DNA from: Alphaproteobacteria bacterium
GTDB lineage: Bacteria; Pseudomonadota; Alphaproteobacteria; Caulobacterales; Caulobacteraceae
Direction: 5' to 3'
Length of the DNA: 64,000 nucleotides
NCBI GenBank assembly: GCA_025359785.1
Contig: JANYET010000014.1
Location: 1 to 64,000 of the forward strand
In this document: positions 27,089 to 36,030 of the stretch, in pieces
Numbering within the stretch: the stretch's first letter is position 1
Layout: each line of letters starts with the position of its first letter
Position numbers and translations under genes: made by a program
The notes under the pieces: model-generated
The model's database searches: none
What the model was told of the DNA's origin: nothing
The model's input: the letters and a program-made list of their open reading frames with translations, nothing else

Positions 27089-27362
27089 CGCCGTGAGCTT
27101 CAAAGCGGAACGCTCTGATCCGGTTGAGGATATCGCCGTCAAAGGTTGCCGGCGCCTCCGCCGTTCCGACGATCCAGGCGTAGAGATCCTGATCCGGCTG
27201 CTCGAGCAGTTCCTCGAAGGCGTCCAGTTCCAACGCGCTGAACCCCGAGACATACCGATCCGCGAACGGCCCCAGGATGAGGTCCGCTTCCCGGAAGCCC
27301 CGGCGCCAGGCGCGGAACTTCAGCTTCTTCAGCCGTGTGTCATCGTCGTCGTTTGTGGTCAT
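27063..27362 (-). CDS. sdhE: FAD assembly factor SdhE
   Basis: About 99 residues. SdhE helps attach FAD covalently to the flavoprotein of succinate dehydrogenase. The signature is RLKKLKFRAWRRGFREADLILGPFAD, including the RRGxxExD core, followed by FEELLEQPDQDLYAWI. ATG 27362 gives the shorter N-terminus usual for the family; ATG 27377 would add MTPSL. It overlaps mfd and is divergent from recG; the sdhE-mfd/recG neighbourhood is conserved in related alphaproteobacteria. Confidence 0.9.
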   Translation of the reverse strand: MTTNDDDDTRLKKLKFRAWRRGFREADLILGPFADRYVSGFSALELDAFEELLEQPDQDLYAWIVGTAEAPATFDGDILNRIRAFRFEAHGDGGGPRGG

Positions 27363-27436
27363 AAGGGAGGGCGTCATCAGGAGGTCGCCGATATAGAGGG
27401 CGCGTGAGGTGAGCGCCAGTCGGCTATGTTCGAAGA

Positions 27437-29515
27437 ATGCGGCCCGAGATTCTATTCCCGCTGTTTGCGCCCATCACCTCGCTGAAGGGGGTGGGTCCGC
27501 GCGTGGCGCCGTTGCTTGAGCGGCTGGCTGGGCCGGTGGTGCGGGATGTGGCGTTCCTGATCCCCCATTCGCTGGTCCGCCGGACGCCGGCCGACCTGGC
27601 GGCGGCCATCGACGGTCAGGTCATGACCTTCGAGGTGACCATCGAAAGCTGCCAGCCGTCACGGTCCAAGGCTCAACCGCTGCGCATGCGGGTGACCGAT
27701 CCGACCGGCTTCATGACGCTGGTTTTCTTCGGCCGGTTCGGCGACCAGATCGAGCAGCGCCATCCTGTGGGCGCAAAACGGATCATCTCGGGCAAGGTCG
27801 AGGACGACAAATACGGCCGCCAGATGGTTCACCCGGACTACATGGTCGCGCCCGAAAAACGCGACGAGATTCCCGAGATCGAGGCAATCTACCCGGCCAC
27901 CGAGGGGTTGCCGCCGCGGCGTGTGCGCACCTTCGCCCTGGAGGCCCTGGCCCGCGCGCCGGAGATGCCGGAATGGCAGGATGCGGCATGGGTCGCCCGC
28001 GAGCGCTTTCCGCCCTGGCGCGAGGCGCTCGCCCGCCTGCATAGCCCGGAGACGGATGGCGATCTCGCGCCGACCAGCCCGCACTATCGCCGCCTCGCCT
28101 ATGACGAACTGCTGGCTCAGCAATTGGCCATGGCCCAGCGCAAGGCCGAGCGGCGCAAGGAGCCGGCCGCCAGGATCGCGGCCAGCGACATCGCCGCCAA
28201 GGTCCGCGCCGACCTGCCCTTCGCCTTCACCGGCGCCCAGGAACGCGCGCTGGGCGAAGTCCGCGCCGACCTCGCCGCCGGCGAGCGGATGAGCCGGCTG
28301 ATCCAGGGCGACGTGGGCTCCGGCAAGACCGTGGTCGCCATGTGCGCCATGGCTGACGTCGCCGCTGGCGGCGGTCAGAGCGCCCTGATGGCCCCGACCG
28401 AAATCCTCGCCCGTCAGCACTACGAGACCATCTCCGGCCCGCTCACCGATCATGGGATCGGCGTTATCCTGCTGACCGGCCGCGACAAGGGCGCCGGCCG
28501 GGCGGAAAAGCTGCGCGCGCTGGCCTCCGGCGCCGTGAAGATCGCGGTGGGCACCCACGCCCTCTTCCAGGACGACGTGGCTTTCCACCAGCTGCAGCTC
28601 GCCGTGGTCGACGAACAGCACCGCTTCGGGGTCAGCGAGCGCCAGCGGCTGCAGACCAAAGGCCAGGCGGTGCACCTGCTGGCCATGTCCGCCACGCCGA
28701 TCCCCCGCACGCTGGAGCTCACCCTCTACGGCGACCTGGACGTCAGCCGCATCGACGAGAAGCCCCCAGGCCGCACTCCCGTCGCCACCCGGGCTGCGCC
28801 GATGACCCGGATCGCCGAGGTCGAGGCCCGCCTGCGCGACGCGGTGGCCGGCGGCGCTCAGGCCTTCTGGATCTGTCCGCTGGTGTCGGAGTCCGAGCTG
28901 ATCGACCTGAAGGCCGCCGAGACCCGCGCGGTCGAGTTGAAAGAGACCATCGGCCCCAGCGTCGGCCTGATCCACGGCAAGATGCCGCCTGCCGCCAAGG
29001 ACGCCGTGATGGCCGATTTCGCCGACGGGACGCTGTCGGTGCTGGTCGCCACCACGGTGGTCGAGGTCGGCGTCAACGTGCCCAACGCCACCATCATGGT
29101 CATCGAACAGGCCGAGCGGTTCGGCCTGGCCCAACTGCACCAGCTGCGCGGTCGGGTCGGCCGGGGCCGCCAGGAGAGTTCCTGCGTCCTGCTCTACGAC
29201 CCGCCGCTGTCGGAGACCGCCCAGAAGCGGTTGGATATCCTGCGGCGCACCGACGACGGCTTCCTGATCGCCGAGACCGACCTGGAGCTGCGCGGCGGCG
29301 GCGACGCCCTGGGTCTGAAGCAATCAGGTTTCCCTGACTACGTCTTCGCCGACGTGCTGGGCCCGCACCGCGACCTGATCGCCACGGCCGGCGACGACGC
29401 CCGGCTGATCATCAACCGCGATCCGGAGTTGAAGAGCGAGCGCGGGAAGGCCCTGCAAGTGCTGCAAGAGCTGTTCGACTGGAAGGCCGGCCTAGGCCTG
29501 CGCGACGCCGGTTAG
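27437..29515 (+). CDS. recG: ATP-dependent DNA helicase RecG
   Basis: A 692-residue fork-reversal helicase. The N-terminal wedge domain with its OB fold (SLKGVGPRVAPLLERL to about 200) precedes the SF2 core: FTGAQERAL, Walker A GDVGSGKTVVA, DEQHRFGVSERQRL (motif II), [33 protein letters not shown] and [13 protein letters not shown], and the C-terminal ETDLELRGGGDALGLKQSGFPDY. Its TAG overlaps the TAA of the convergent PEPxxWA gene (TTAG, 29512-29515). The promoter lies in the short divergent gap with sdhE. Confidence 0.97.
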   Translation: MRPEILFPLFAPITSLKGVGPRVAPLLERLAGPVVRDVAFLIPHSLVRRTPADLAAAIDGQVMTFEVTIESCQPSRSKAQPLRMRVTDPTGFMTLVFFGRFGDQIEQRHPVGAKRIISGKVEDDKYGRQMVHPDYMVAPEKRDEIPEIEAIYPATEGLPPRRVRTFALEALARAPEMPEWQDAAWVARERFPPWREALARLHSPETDGDLAPTSPHYRRLAYDELLAQQLAMAQRKAERRKEPAARIAASDIAAKVRADLPFAFTGAQERALGEVRADLAAGERMSRLIQGDVGSGKTVVAMCAMADVAAGGGQSALMAPTEILARQHYETISGPLTDHGIGVILLTGRDKGAGRAEKLRALASGAVKIAVGTHALFQDDVAFHQLQLAVVDEQHRFGVSERQRLQTKGQAVHLLAMSATPIPRTLELTLYGDLDVSRIDEKPPGRTPVATRAAPMTRIAEVEARLRDAVAGGAQAFWICPLVSESELIDLKAAETRAVELKETIGPSVGLIHGKMPPAAKDAVMADFADGTLSVLVATTVVEVGVNVPNATIMVIEQAERFGLAQLHQLRGRVGRGRQESSCVLLYDPPLSETAQKRLDILRRTDDGFLIAETDLELRGGGDALGLKQSGFPDYVFADVLGPHRDLIATAGDDARLIINRDPELKSERGKALQVLQELFDWKAGLGLRDAG

Positions 29516-30138
29516 ACGGCGAGCGCCCGAGGCCGCCGACGCAGGGCCGCGCCCGCAAGCCCGAAACCGGCGATCATCAGCGACCAGGCCGCGGGCTCCG
29601 GCACGCCACCATCGCCGGGCGTGAAAGTGAAGTCGTCGAAGCCCAGTCCACCGCCATCTTGGACGCTGTTGATCGAGATCCGCGTCACGTTGCTGTAGGC
29701 CGACAAATCCACCAGCGTCGCAAAGAGATTGCTCGCGTTCGTGTTCGTGAAGGTAAGGAATGTCGCGAAGGCGTGGTTGGTGAAAATATCGACCTTGAAG
29801 GTCGAGCCGAGAACGTCCGCGCCCGTGTAGTTGAAGCTCAGGCCACTCACGCCGGTGGCGAAATCAAGGTTGATGTCGTTCGCACAATCCAGGCCGCCGG
29901 TCACCGGTGCGGAACAGATAAAATTCGGCGCCGAGACCTGATAGGGCGGCGCCTGCGGCGTCGTCACGACATTTTCGCCGGCGCTTGAGGAGAAGGTCAC
30001 GCCCGCATATTGCGTCGTCACGACCACGCCACCGGCGAGATCGTCGAAATTGATCACCGTCGCCGAGGCGGCGCCACTGACACCCAGGCCGATCAACAGA
30101 GCGGCCGCAGCCACACCAGCGTTCACGATCATCTTCAT
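29512..30138 (-). CDS. PEPxxWA-CTERM sorting domain protein 5
   Basis: A 208-residue secreted protein: signal (MKMIVNAGVAAAALLIGLGVSGAASA), sorting tail VPEPAAWSLMIAGFGLAG with RRRPR. The body starts INFDDLAGG and ends GLGFDDFTFTP, a layout of lectin-like or beta-sandwich PEP-CTERM proteins, and contains two cysteines (FICSAP, LDCAND). GGGAG lies nine bases before ATG 30138. It stands alone, about 12 kb from the other four copies in the window, convergent with recG with no spacer. Confidence 0.87.
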   Translation of the reverse strand: MKMIVNAGVAAAALLIGLGVSGAASATVINFDDLAGGVVVTTQYAGVTFSSSAGENVVTTPQAPPYQVSAPNFICSAPVTGGLDCANDINLDFATGVSGLSFNYTGADVLGSTFKVDIFTNHAFATFLTFTNTNASNLFATLVDLSAYSNVTRISINSVQDGGGLGFDDFTFTPGDGGVPEPAAWSLMIAGFGLAGAALRRRPRALAV

Positions 30139-30299
30139 AGCGTCTAACTCCCAACCTCGCCTGCTGGCGACCTCATCAAGCGTGGAGTTGGAGTCCTTTG
30201 GCAGGTGCGGGTCAATCGGGTTCACCTCACATGCGAGTTTTATCCCGACGAGAGACTGGCCAGTCTGAAAGGGCGGCGCGCGCGGAGGGTGTTGATGCG

Positions 30300-31319
30300 T
30301 CAGCGCACCTTGACCATCCGTTTCCCGCGGTTCTCGCCGTTCAGCAGGCCGATCAAGGCGGCGGGCGTGTTCTCCAGCCCGTCGATGATGTCCTCCTGCA
30401 CCTTGAGCTGGCCGGAGGCGACCCAGCCGGCCAGGTCCTTCAGCGCGGCCTCGCGCTGGGTGTCGAAGTCCATGACCACGAAACCGCGCAGCGTCAGGCG
30501 CTTGGTGACGATCAGGCCGGGGATGCCGCGCGGCCCGTGGGCCGGCGGCGCGCCATCGTATTGCGACAGGGCTCCGCAGCAGGCGATGCGGCCGAAGTTC
30601 TTCATCGCGAACAGCACGGCCTCGAAGACCGCGCCGCCAGTATTGTCGAAATAGACGTCGACCCCATCCGGGACCTCGGCGCGCAGCAGGCGCTTGAACT
30701 CGGGGGACTTGTAGTCGACCGCTGCGTCGAATCCGAGTTCGTCGGTCAGCCAGCGCCCCTTCTCGGCCCCGCCGGCGATGCCGACCACGCGGCAGCCCTT
30801 GATCTTAGCGATCTGGCCGACGATCGAGCCGACCGACCCCGCCGCCGCCGAGACCACGACCGTTTCGCCCGCCTTCGGCCGGCCGCACTCCAGCAGCCCG
30901 AAATAGGCCGTCAGCCCGGCGACCCCGTAGACGCTCATAAGATGGGTCACCGGCTCCCCCTCCGCCAGGTTGGCGGCCGGCAGCTTTTCGAGCCGCGCGC
31001 CCGGCGCGACCGCATAGTCCTGCCAGCCGGTATCCGCGAAAACCGTGTCGCCTGGGGCCAGGTGGCTGACGTTGGACTGAATAACTTCCGCGAGCGCGCC
31101 GCCGGCCATCACCTGGCCGCCTTCGAGGGCGGAGCGGTAGGTCGCCCCCTGCATCCAGGCGCGGTTGGCGGCGTCCAGCGAGATGTAACGGGTGCGCAGC
31201 AGGACCTCGCCCGCCCCGGCGCTCGGCACGGAGGCCTCGGCCAGGCGGAAATGCTCCGGCCCCAGCTTGTCGCCCTGCGGCAGCCGATCCAGCAGAATCT
31301 GTCGATTGCCGTCCGCCAT
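30300..31319 (-). CDS. NADP-dependent medium-chain oxidoreductase (prostaglandin reductase / curcumin reductase type)
   Basis: A 339-residue zinc-free MDR enzyme. The N-terminal domain has GEVLLRTRYISLDAANRAWM and GDTVFADTGWQDYAV; the cofactor domain has YGVAGLTAYFGLLECGRPKAGETVVVSAAAGSVGSIVGQIAKIKGCRVVGIAGG, with VYFDNTGG and FGRIACCGALSQYD later, all typical of the CurA/LTB4-dehydrogenase branch that reduces alkenal/one double bonds. A K at AGGAEKGR supports NADPH binding (inference). ATG 31319. The 161 bases after it, up to the PEPxxWA gene start, carry nothing recognised. Confidence 0.9.
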   Translation of the reverse strand: MADGNRQILLDRLPQGDKLGPEHFRLAEASVPSAGAGEVLLRTRYISLDAANRAWMQGATYRSALEGGQVMAGGALAEVIQSNVSHLAPGDTVFADTGWQDYAVAPGARLEKLPAANLAEGEPVTHLMSVYGVAGLTAYFGLLECGRPKAGETVVVSAAAGSVGSIVGQIAKIKGCRVVGIAGGAEKGRWLTDELGFDAAVDYKSPEFKRLLRAEVPDGVDVYFDNTGGAVFEAVLFAMKNFGRIACCGALSQYDGAPPAHGPRGIPGLIVTKRLTLRGFVVMDFDTQREAALKDLAGWVASGQLKVQEDIIDGLENTPAALIGLLNGENRGKRMVKVR

Positions 31320-31361
31320 GGCCTGTTCCTCCGCGTTGTTGCGCTTACGAGGACGTCAGGC

Positions 31362-32465
31362 TCAAGGCTTGGTCAAGGCCGCCACGCGGGCGCGCGCGTC
31401 GTTCTCAAGGTCGGCGTAGAACAGGTTGAACCCCGGCGCCATGCGCTGCTCGGCCCAGGAACCGGAGGGCTGGAGCGACGCGGACCGGGGCGAGGAGACG
31501 CGGAGCACGCCCCGATCGCACCGCGCCGAGACCTGGCGGGCCAGGAACGCCGGCCGCGCGCCCCACTCCAGGCCAGTGGCGTTGGCGGCGCCCTCGTGCA
31601 TCCGCGCCGGAGCCGGCTCATCCGTCGTCGAACCCAGGATCGGGTTGAAGCAGAGGGCCGGGCCTTGCAGGTTCTGCAGCTCGCCATTGGCGTCCCAGAC
31701 CAGGGCGCGGTCGAGCAGGATGCGGCCGCGGTCGATCTCGCTGGCCGGCACGCTGACCCACGCGGCCAGACATCCCGCCTCGTCGTGGCGTGAGCAGGGC
31801 GGTAGCGCCGGATGAATGGCCGGGACGACGGTGTCGATCAGATAGGCGCCGGCGAGCCGTGCGCGCAGCGCCGCGTTAGGGGCCACTTCCTCCGCCACCA
31901 GCCGCGCCGCCAGCGTTCCGCCCTGCTCTACGCCGACGATCACGAACGGGCGGCCGCCACCGTCGTGGTCACGCCAGTAGCGAAAGGCCGCCGCGACGTC
32001 GCGATAGGCGAACTTGCGGGCATCGCGGGCGTCTTCGCGCAGGGTCAGCAGGCTGTAGAGCCCGGCCTGGCGATAGCGCGGCGCGAAAATCCGCCCGACC
32101 CGGACGAACGGCCCGGCGTAGTTCGGCGCCATGACCTGCCGGAACAGCCTGTCCGCATGGGCGTCGTCGATCGGATCGTTCCACTCCGCGCCGCCCTCGT
32201 AGGTGGTCGGCGAGACGAAGAAAATGTCCGCGGCGGGCTCTCGGCCAAGCGCGGTCCCGGGGTTGGTCGGCAGCAGGAACCAGGCCTTGCGCTGGGCATA
32301 GTCCGGCGCGGGCGGCGGCTTGTAGGTCTGGAAAGGGGTCTTGGGATCCAGCGAATAGCGGATCAGGTCGCCGCGGAAGACCAGGAAGGCCACCGCGACA
32401 AAGACGATGGCGCTCAACAGGCCGGCCGCCAGCCACCGCCTCGGGCGCGGCCGGGTCTCGCTCAC
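31362..32465 (-). CDS. DUF3089-family protein, membrane-anchored, Ser of GxSxG replaced
   Basis: A 367-residue protein with one N-terminal anchor (RWLAAGLLSAIVFVAVAFLVFRG) and a periplasmic DUF3089-like alpha/beta-hydrolase body: PDYAQRKAWFLLP, ADIFFVSPTTYEGG, APRYRQAGLYSLLTL, GRPFVIVGVEQGGTLAARLV and FNPILGSTTDEPAP. In relatives the elbow reads GHSQG; here it is GVEQG, with Val-Glu in place of His-Ser, so a serine hydrolase mechanism is unlikely unless another nucleophile is used. Start GTG 32465 lies two bases after the hldD stop, which places it in the hldE-hldD operon, perhaps linked to envelope glycans (inference). Confidence 0.78.
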   Translation of the reverse strand: MSETRPRPRRWLAAGLLSAIVFVAVAFLVFRGDLIRYSLDPKTPFQTYKPPPAPDYAQRKAWFLLPTNPGTALGREPAADIFFVSPTTYEGGAEWNDPIDDAHADRLFRQVMAPNYAGPFVRVGRIFAPRYRQAGLYSLLTLREDARDARKFAYRDVAAAFRYWRDHDGGGRPFVIVGVEQGGTLAARLVAEEVAPNAALRARLAGAYLIDTVVPAIHPALPPCSRHDEAGCLAAWVSVPASEIDRGRILLDRALVWDANGELQNLQGPALCFNPILGSTTDEPAPARMHEGAANATGLEWGARPAFLARQVSARCDRGVLRVSSPRSASLQPSGSWAEQRMAPGFNLFYADLENDARARVAALTKP

Positions 32466-32467
32466 GG

Positions 32468-33472
32468 CTAGCGGTAGGGGTCGGGCTGGCTGAGGTAGGT
32501 CCGGACGTAGTCGTCGATCCCCTCTTCCAGCGCGGTCATGGGCTTGGCATAGCCGGCGGCCTTCAGCCGATCCATCTTCGCCTGCGTGAAATACTGATAT
32601 TTGTCGCGGATCGCCGGCGGCATCGGAGTGTAGTCGATCTGGGCGGTTTTGCCGGCCGCGGTGAACACCGCGCGCGCCATGTCCTGGAAGGTCCGCGCCT
32701 GGCCGGAGCCGAGGTTGAAAATCCCGTTCACCGCCGGCGTCTGGCTGAGCCACTCTGTGATGTCGACCACGTCACGGACGTAGACGAAGTCGCGGAGCTG
32801 TCCGCCATCCGCCACGCCTTCGCGATAGCTCTTGAACAGCTGCACCCCGTGGCCGTCGCGCACATGCGGCCAGATCTGCGAGGCCACCGACTTCATCGAC
32901 TTCTTGTGCTCTTCGTTCGGCCCATAGACGTTGAAGAACTTCAGGCCCACCCACTGCGGCGGGGCGTAGTCGCGCAAGGCCTGCCGCACGGCGAACAGAT
33001 CGAACAACGCCTTCGACCAGCCGTAGGTGTTGAGCGGCCGCAGTGCTGCCAGCGCCTCATAGTCGTTGTCGTCGTCGAAGCCCTCGTCGCCCGCGCCATA
33101 GGTGGCGGCCGACGAGGCATAGATGAACCGCCGCTGCCGGTCGGCGCACCAGCGGAAAAGGTCACGGCTGAGCGTGAAGTTGGAATGGACGATCTTGTCG
33201 GCGTCCGGCTCGGTGGTCGAGGACACGGCGGCCATGTGGACCACCACCTCGATGTCGCGCCAGCGCCTTTCCAGCCACTCGAACATGTCTTCCGGCGCCA
33301 CGAAATCGCCGATCGGGTGCTTGGCGATGTTGCGCCATTTGCCCAGATCCGCCTCACGCAGGCGGTCGCAGACCACCACGTCGAGCGTGCGGTCCTCGGC
33401 CAGCTTGGCGGCGATATTGGACCCGATGAAGCCGGCCCCGCCGGTCACGAACGCAATGCGGCGCTGAGTCAT
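32468..33472 (-). CDS. hldD: ADP-L-glycero-D-manno-heptose 6-epimerase
   Basis: A 334-residue extended SDR epimerase making ADP-L,D-heptose for the LPS inner core. Visible: VTGGAGFIGSN cofactor loop, HMAAVSST, YASSAATYG, YGWSK active site, FNVYGPNEEHKKSMKSVASQIW (HldD-specific block), RDFVYVRDVV, and the C-terminal KYQYFTQAKMDRLKAAGY. ATG 33472 overlaps the hldE stop (ATGA), so hldE and hldD are coupled. Confidence 0.94.
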   Translation of the reverse strand: MTQRRIAFVTGGAGFIGSNIAAKLAEDRTLDVVVCDRLREADLGKWRNIAKHPIGDFVAPEDMFEWLERRWRDIEVVVHMAAVSSTTEPDADKIVHSNFTLSRDLFRWCADRQRRFIYASSAATYGAGDEGFDDDNDYEALAALRPLNTYGWSKALFDLFAVRQALRDYAPPQWVGLKFFNVYGPNEEHKKSMKSVASQIWPHVRDGHGVQLFKSYREGVADGGQLRDFVYVRDVVDITEWLSQTPAVNGIFNLGSGQARTFQDMARAVFTAAGKTAQIDYTPMPPAIRDKYQYFTQAKMDRLKAAGYAKPMTALEEGIDDYVRTYLSQPDPYR

Positions 33473-34956
33473 GACCCGCCTACTTTTTCTTCCGCGCCGA
33501 CCTTCATCCTGGCGATCGCCGCCGTGGTCGAATAGCCCTCGACGATGGCCGCCAGCTTCACCTCGCCGCCCCAAGCCTTTACCAGGTCGCCGCCGACCAC
33601 CTCGCTCTCGGCATAGTCGGCGCCCTTGATCAGGACCTCGGGCCGCGCGGCCTCGATCAGCTTGATCGGCGTGTCTTCCTCGAACGGAACGACTAGATCG
33701 ACGGAACCCAGACCCGCCAGCACCAGGGCGCGGGATTCCAGATCGTTCACCGGCCGGCCCTCGCCCTTCAGCGCGCGCACGCTCTCGTCGGAATTCAGCC
33801 CCACGATCAGCCGGTCGCACCACATCCGGGCCTGCGACAGATAGGCCACGTGGCCTTTGTGCAGGATGTCGAAACAGCCGTTGGTGAAGCCGACCTTCAG
33901 CCCCTTGGCGCGCCAGCGGGCGACCTCCTCGGCCATCCGCTGGGCGGTGGCGACCTTGGCCTCGGCCGGCGCCATATGAGCCGACAGCGCCGCCTCGATC
34001 AGTTCGTCCGGCGAGACGGTCGCCGTGCCGACTTTGCCCACGGCCACGCCGGAGGCGAGCTGGGCGAAGGCGATGGCGTCCTCGATGGCGACATCGGCCG
34101 CGAGCGCCAGGCCCAGGGCCGCCAGGGTCGTGTCGCCAGCCCCAGAGGCGTCGAACACCTCGCGCGCCGCCGTCGGGAAGTGGCGCACGGCCGCGCCACG
34201 CACCGCCAGCGAGATACCCTTGGAGGCCCGGGTCACCAGGATCGACTTGGCCTCCCAGAGCTCCAGGGCGCGCGCCAGGGCGGCCTCGATCTGCGCGTCG
34301 GTCTCGGTCGGCAGGTCGGTGGCGTGGCCCAGTTCGGCGGCGTTCGGCTTGATCATGTCCACCGCGCCGTAGCGGGCGAAGGAGCGGGCCTTGGAATCCA
34401 CCACCAGCTTGCCCCCGGACGCGGCGGCGGCCTCGCGGCAGACGGCGATCACGGCCTCGGTGACGACACCCTTGCCGTAGTCGGACAGCAGGATCGCGCC
34501 CGCGCCCTTGGCGGCGTCGCGGATGGTGCGGACCAGGCGTTGTTCAACCGTGCCGGCGACCGCGCGGCTGGCTTCCAGATCGACGCGCAGCAGCTGCTGG
34601 CCGCCGGAGACGAACCGGGTCTTCAGCGTCGTCGGCCGGTCGCTGTCGGTGACCAGATAGCCCTCGACGCCGGCCTCTTCGCCGACCAGCCGCAGGGCCT
34701 CCTTGCCCTCGGCGTCGTCGCCGACCACGCCCACCAGCGACACCTCGCCGCCCAGCGCCGCGACGTTGCGCGCGACGTTCCCCGACGCGCCCAGCATGGT
34801 CATTTCGTGGGATCGCGCCAACACCGGAACGGGCGCTTCCGGCGACACCCGGGTGACATCTCCATAGACGAAGCGGTCGACCATAAGGTCGCCGACGCAG
34901 GCCACCCGCCGGCCGGGCGCCAGGCCCAGAAGGTGCTGGAGCGCTGAGAGATCCAT
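33469..34956 (-). CDS. hldE: Bifunctional heptose-7-phosphate kinase / heptose-1-phosphate adenylyltransferase
   Basis: A 495-residue fusion. The N-terminal ribokinase-like kinase (about 1-325) has GDLMVDRFVYGDVTRVSPEAPVPV and the ATP/catalytic DASGAGDTTLAALGLAL; the C-terminal adenylyltransferase (about 350-480) has the nucleotidyltransferase motif GCFDILHKGHVAYLSQAR. Together with hldD it converts heptose-7-P to ADP-heptose. ATG 34956 starts MDLSALQHLLG; an upstream frame to 35013 lacks support. It is 34 bases after kdsA. Confidence 0.95.
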   Translation of the reverse strand: MDLSALQHLLGLAPGRRVACVGDLMVDRFVYGDVTRVSPEAPVPVLARSHEMTMLGASGNVARNVAALGGEVSLVGVVGDDAEGKEALRLVGEEAGVEGYLVTDSDRPTTLKTRFVSGGQQLLRVDLEASRAVAGTVEQRLVRTIRDAAKGAGAILLSDYGKGVVTEAVIAVCREAAAASGGKLVVDSKARSFARYGAVDMIKPNAAELGHATDLPTETDAQIEAALARALELWEAKSILVTRASKGISLAVRGAAVRHFPTAAREVFDASGAGDTTLAALGLALAADVAIEDAIAFAQLASGVAVGKVGTATVSPDELIEAALSAHMAPAEAKVATAQRMAEEVARWRAKGLKVGFTNGCFDILHKGHVAYLSQARMWCDRLIVGLNSDESVRALKGEGRPVNDLESRALVLAGLGSVDLVVPFEEDTPIKLIEAARPEVLIKGADYAESEVVGGDLVKAWGGEVKLAAIVEGYSTTAAIARMKVGAEEKVGGS

Positions 34957-34990
34957 GAAACTCAGGGTGTGCGGCGCGTTGCGGACGGGG

Positions 34991-35845
34991 TCAAGCGGGC
35001 TGCACGGCGGCATGGACTGCTTTCAGCGTCGCCAGGAGTTCGTGCGCTCCGGCCAGCGGAAGGCAGCTCGGCCCGTCGCAGAGCGCCTTGTCCGGGTCCG
35101 GGTGGAATTCCATGAAGACGCCGTTGGCGCCCGCCGCCACCGCCGACTTGGCCAGCAGGGGCACGCCGGAGCGGCGTCCGCCGGTAGACGCGCTGTTGCT
35201 CCTGGGGTCAGCGCCCGGAAGTTGCACCGCATGGGTGGCGTCGATGGTCACCGGCGCGCCCAGTCGCTTCATCTCTTCGATGCCGAGCATGTCGACCACC
35301 AGGTTGTTGTAGCCGAAGGAGACCCCGCGCTCGCACAGGATGGTGAAATCCTGGCCCGTCGCCTCGCGGATCTTGTCGAGGATGTTCTTGCAGTCCCAGG
35401 GCGCCAGGAACTGGCCCTTCTTGACGTGCAGCAGCCCGCCGGCCGCCAGCGTCGCCTTGGCCGTGGCGATGACCAGGTCTGTCTGGCGACACAGGAAGGC
35501 CGGAATTTGGACGATGTCGGCGACCGCCGCCACCGCCTCGGCCTGATCGATCTCGTGGACGTCGGTGATGATCGGCACGCCCAGCTCGGCCTTCACCGCC
35601 GCCAGGATGCGCAGGCCCTCTGTCAGGCCCGGTCCGCGGTAGCTGTGGATCGAGGAGCGGTTGGCCTTGTCGAAGCTTGCCTTGAAGACATAGGGCAGAC
35701 CCAGGTCGGCGCAGACGCCCTGCAGATGCCGGCCGATCTCCAGCGCCAAGGCCTCGCTTTCCAGGACGTTCATCCCGGCCATGATCATCAAAGGCGCACC
35801 GTCGCCGATGGCCATGTTCCAGCGGTCCAGCTTCAAGACGGCCAT
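34991..35845 (-). CDS. kdsA: 3-deoxy-8-phosphooctulonate (KDO-8-P) synthase
   Basis: A 284-residue TIM-barrel aldolase joining phosphoenolpyruvate and arabinose-5-P to KDO-8-P for lipid A-core. Segments: MIMAGMNVLESEALALE, FKASFDKANRSS, SYRGPGLTEGLRIL, IITDVHEIDQA, DIVQIPAFLCRQTDL, NVKKGQFL-like HVKKGQFLAPWDCKNI, ILCERGVSFGYNNLVVDM, DATHAVQLPG and FMEFHPDPDKALCDGPS. A SNSASTGGRR-like loop precedes the last. AGGAA lies upstream of ATG 35845. First gene of the kdsA-hldE-hldD cluster. Confidence 0.95.
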   Translation of the reverse strand: MAVLKLDRWNMAIGDGAPLMIMAGMNVLESEALALEIGRHLQGVCADLGLPYVFKASFDKANRSSIHSYRGPGLTEGLRILAAVKAELGVPIITDVHEIDQAEAVAAVADIVQIPAFLCRQTDLVIATAKATLAAGGLLHVKKGQFLAPWDCKNILDKIREATGQDFTILCERGVSFGYNNLVVDMLGIEEMKRLGAPVTIDATHAVQLPGADPRSNSASTGGRRSGVPLLAKSAVAAGANGVFMEFHPDPDKALCDGPSCLPLAGAHELLATLKAVHAAVQPA

Positions 35846-36030
35846 GAGATTCCTCGACTTCCGGCGACTGGCCGCTAAGTGGCGCGCGCCGAAGGCCTTC
35901 ACAAGTCTCGATTCAGCATCTAACCGCGTCCGGATCGCGCGTCGCGCCGTATCCTTAAGACCTCGGCCGGCGCTCGCCTGCTCAACCAGTGGTGATATGT
36001 GTTGTCTGTGACCGTTCGGGGGATGCGATC

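Noticed and set aside
27659..29323. 554-codon open frame opposite recG
   Set aside because: Antisense frame of a conserved helicase; no recognisable protein features.
30198..31793. 531-codon open frame opposite the MDR enzyme and DUF3089 genes
   Set aside because: It spans two real minus-strand genes and has no coherent domain; shadow frame.
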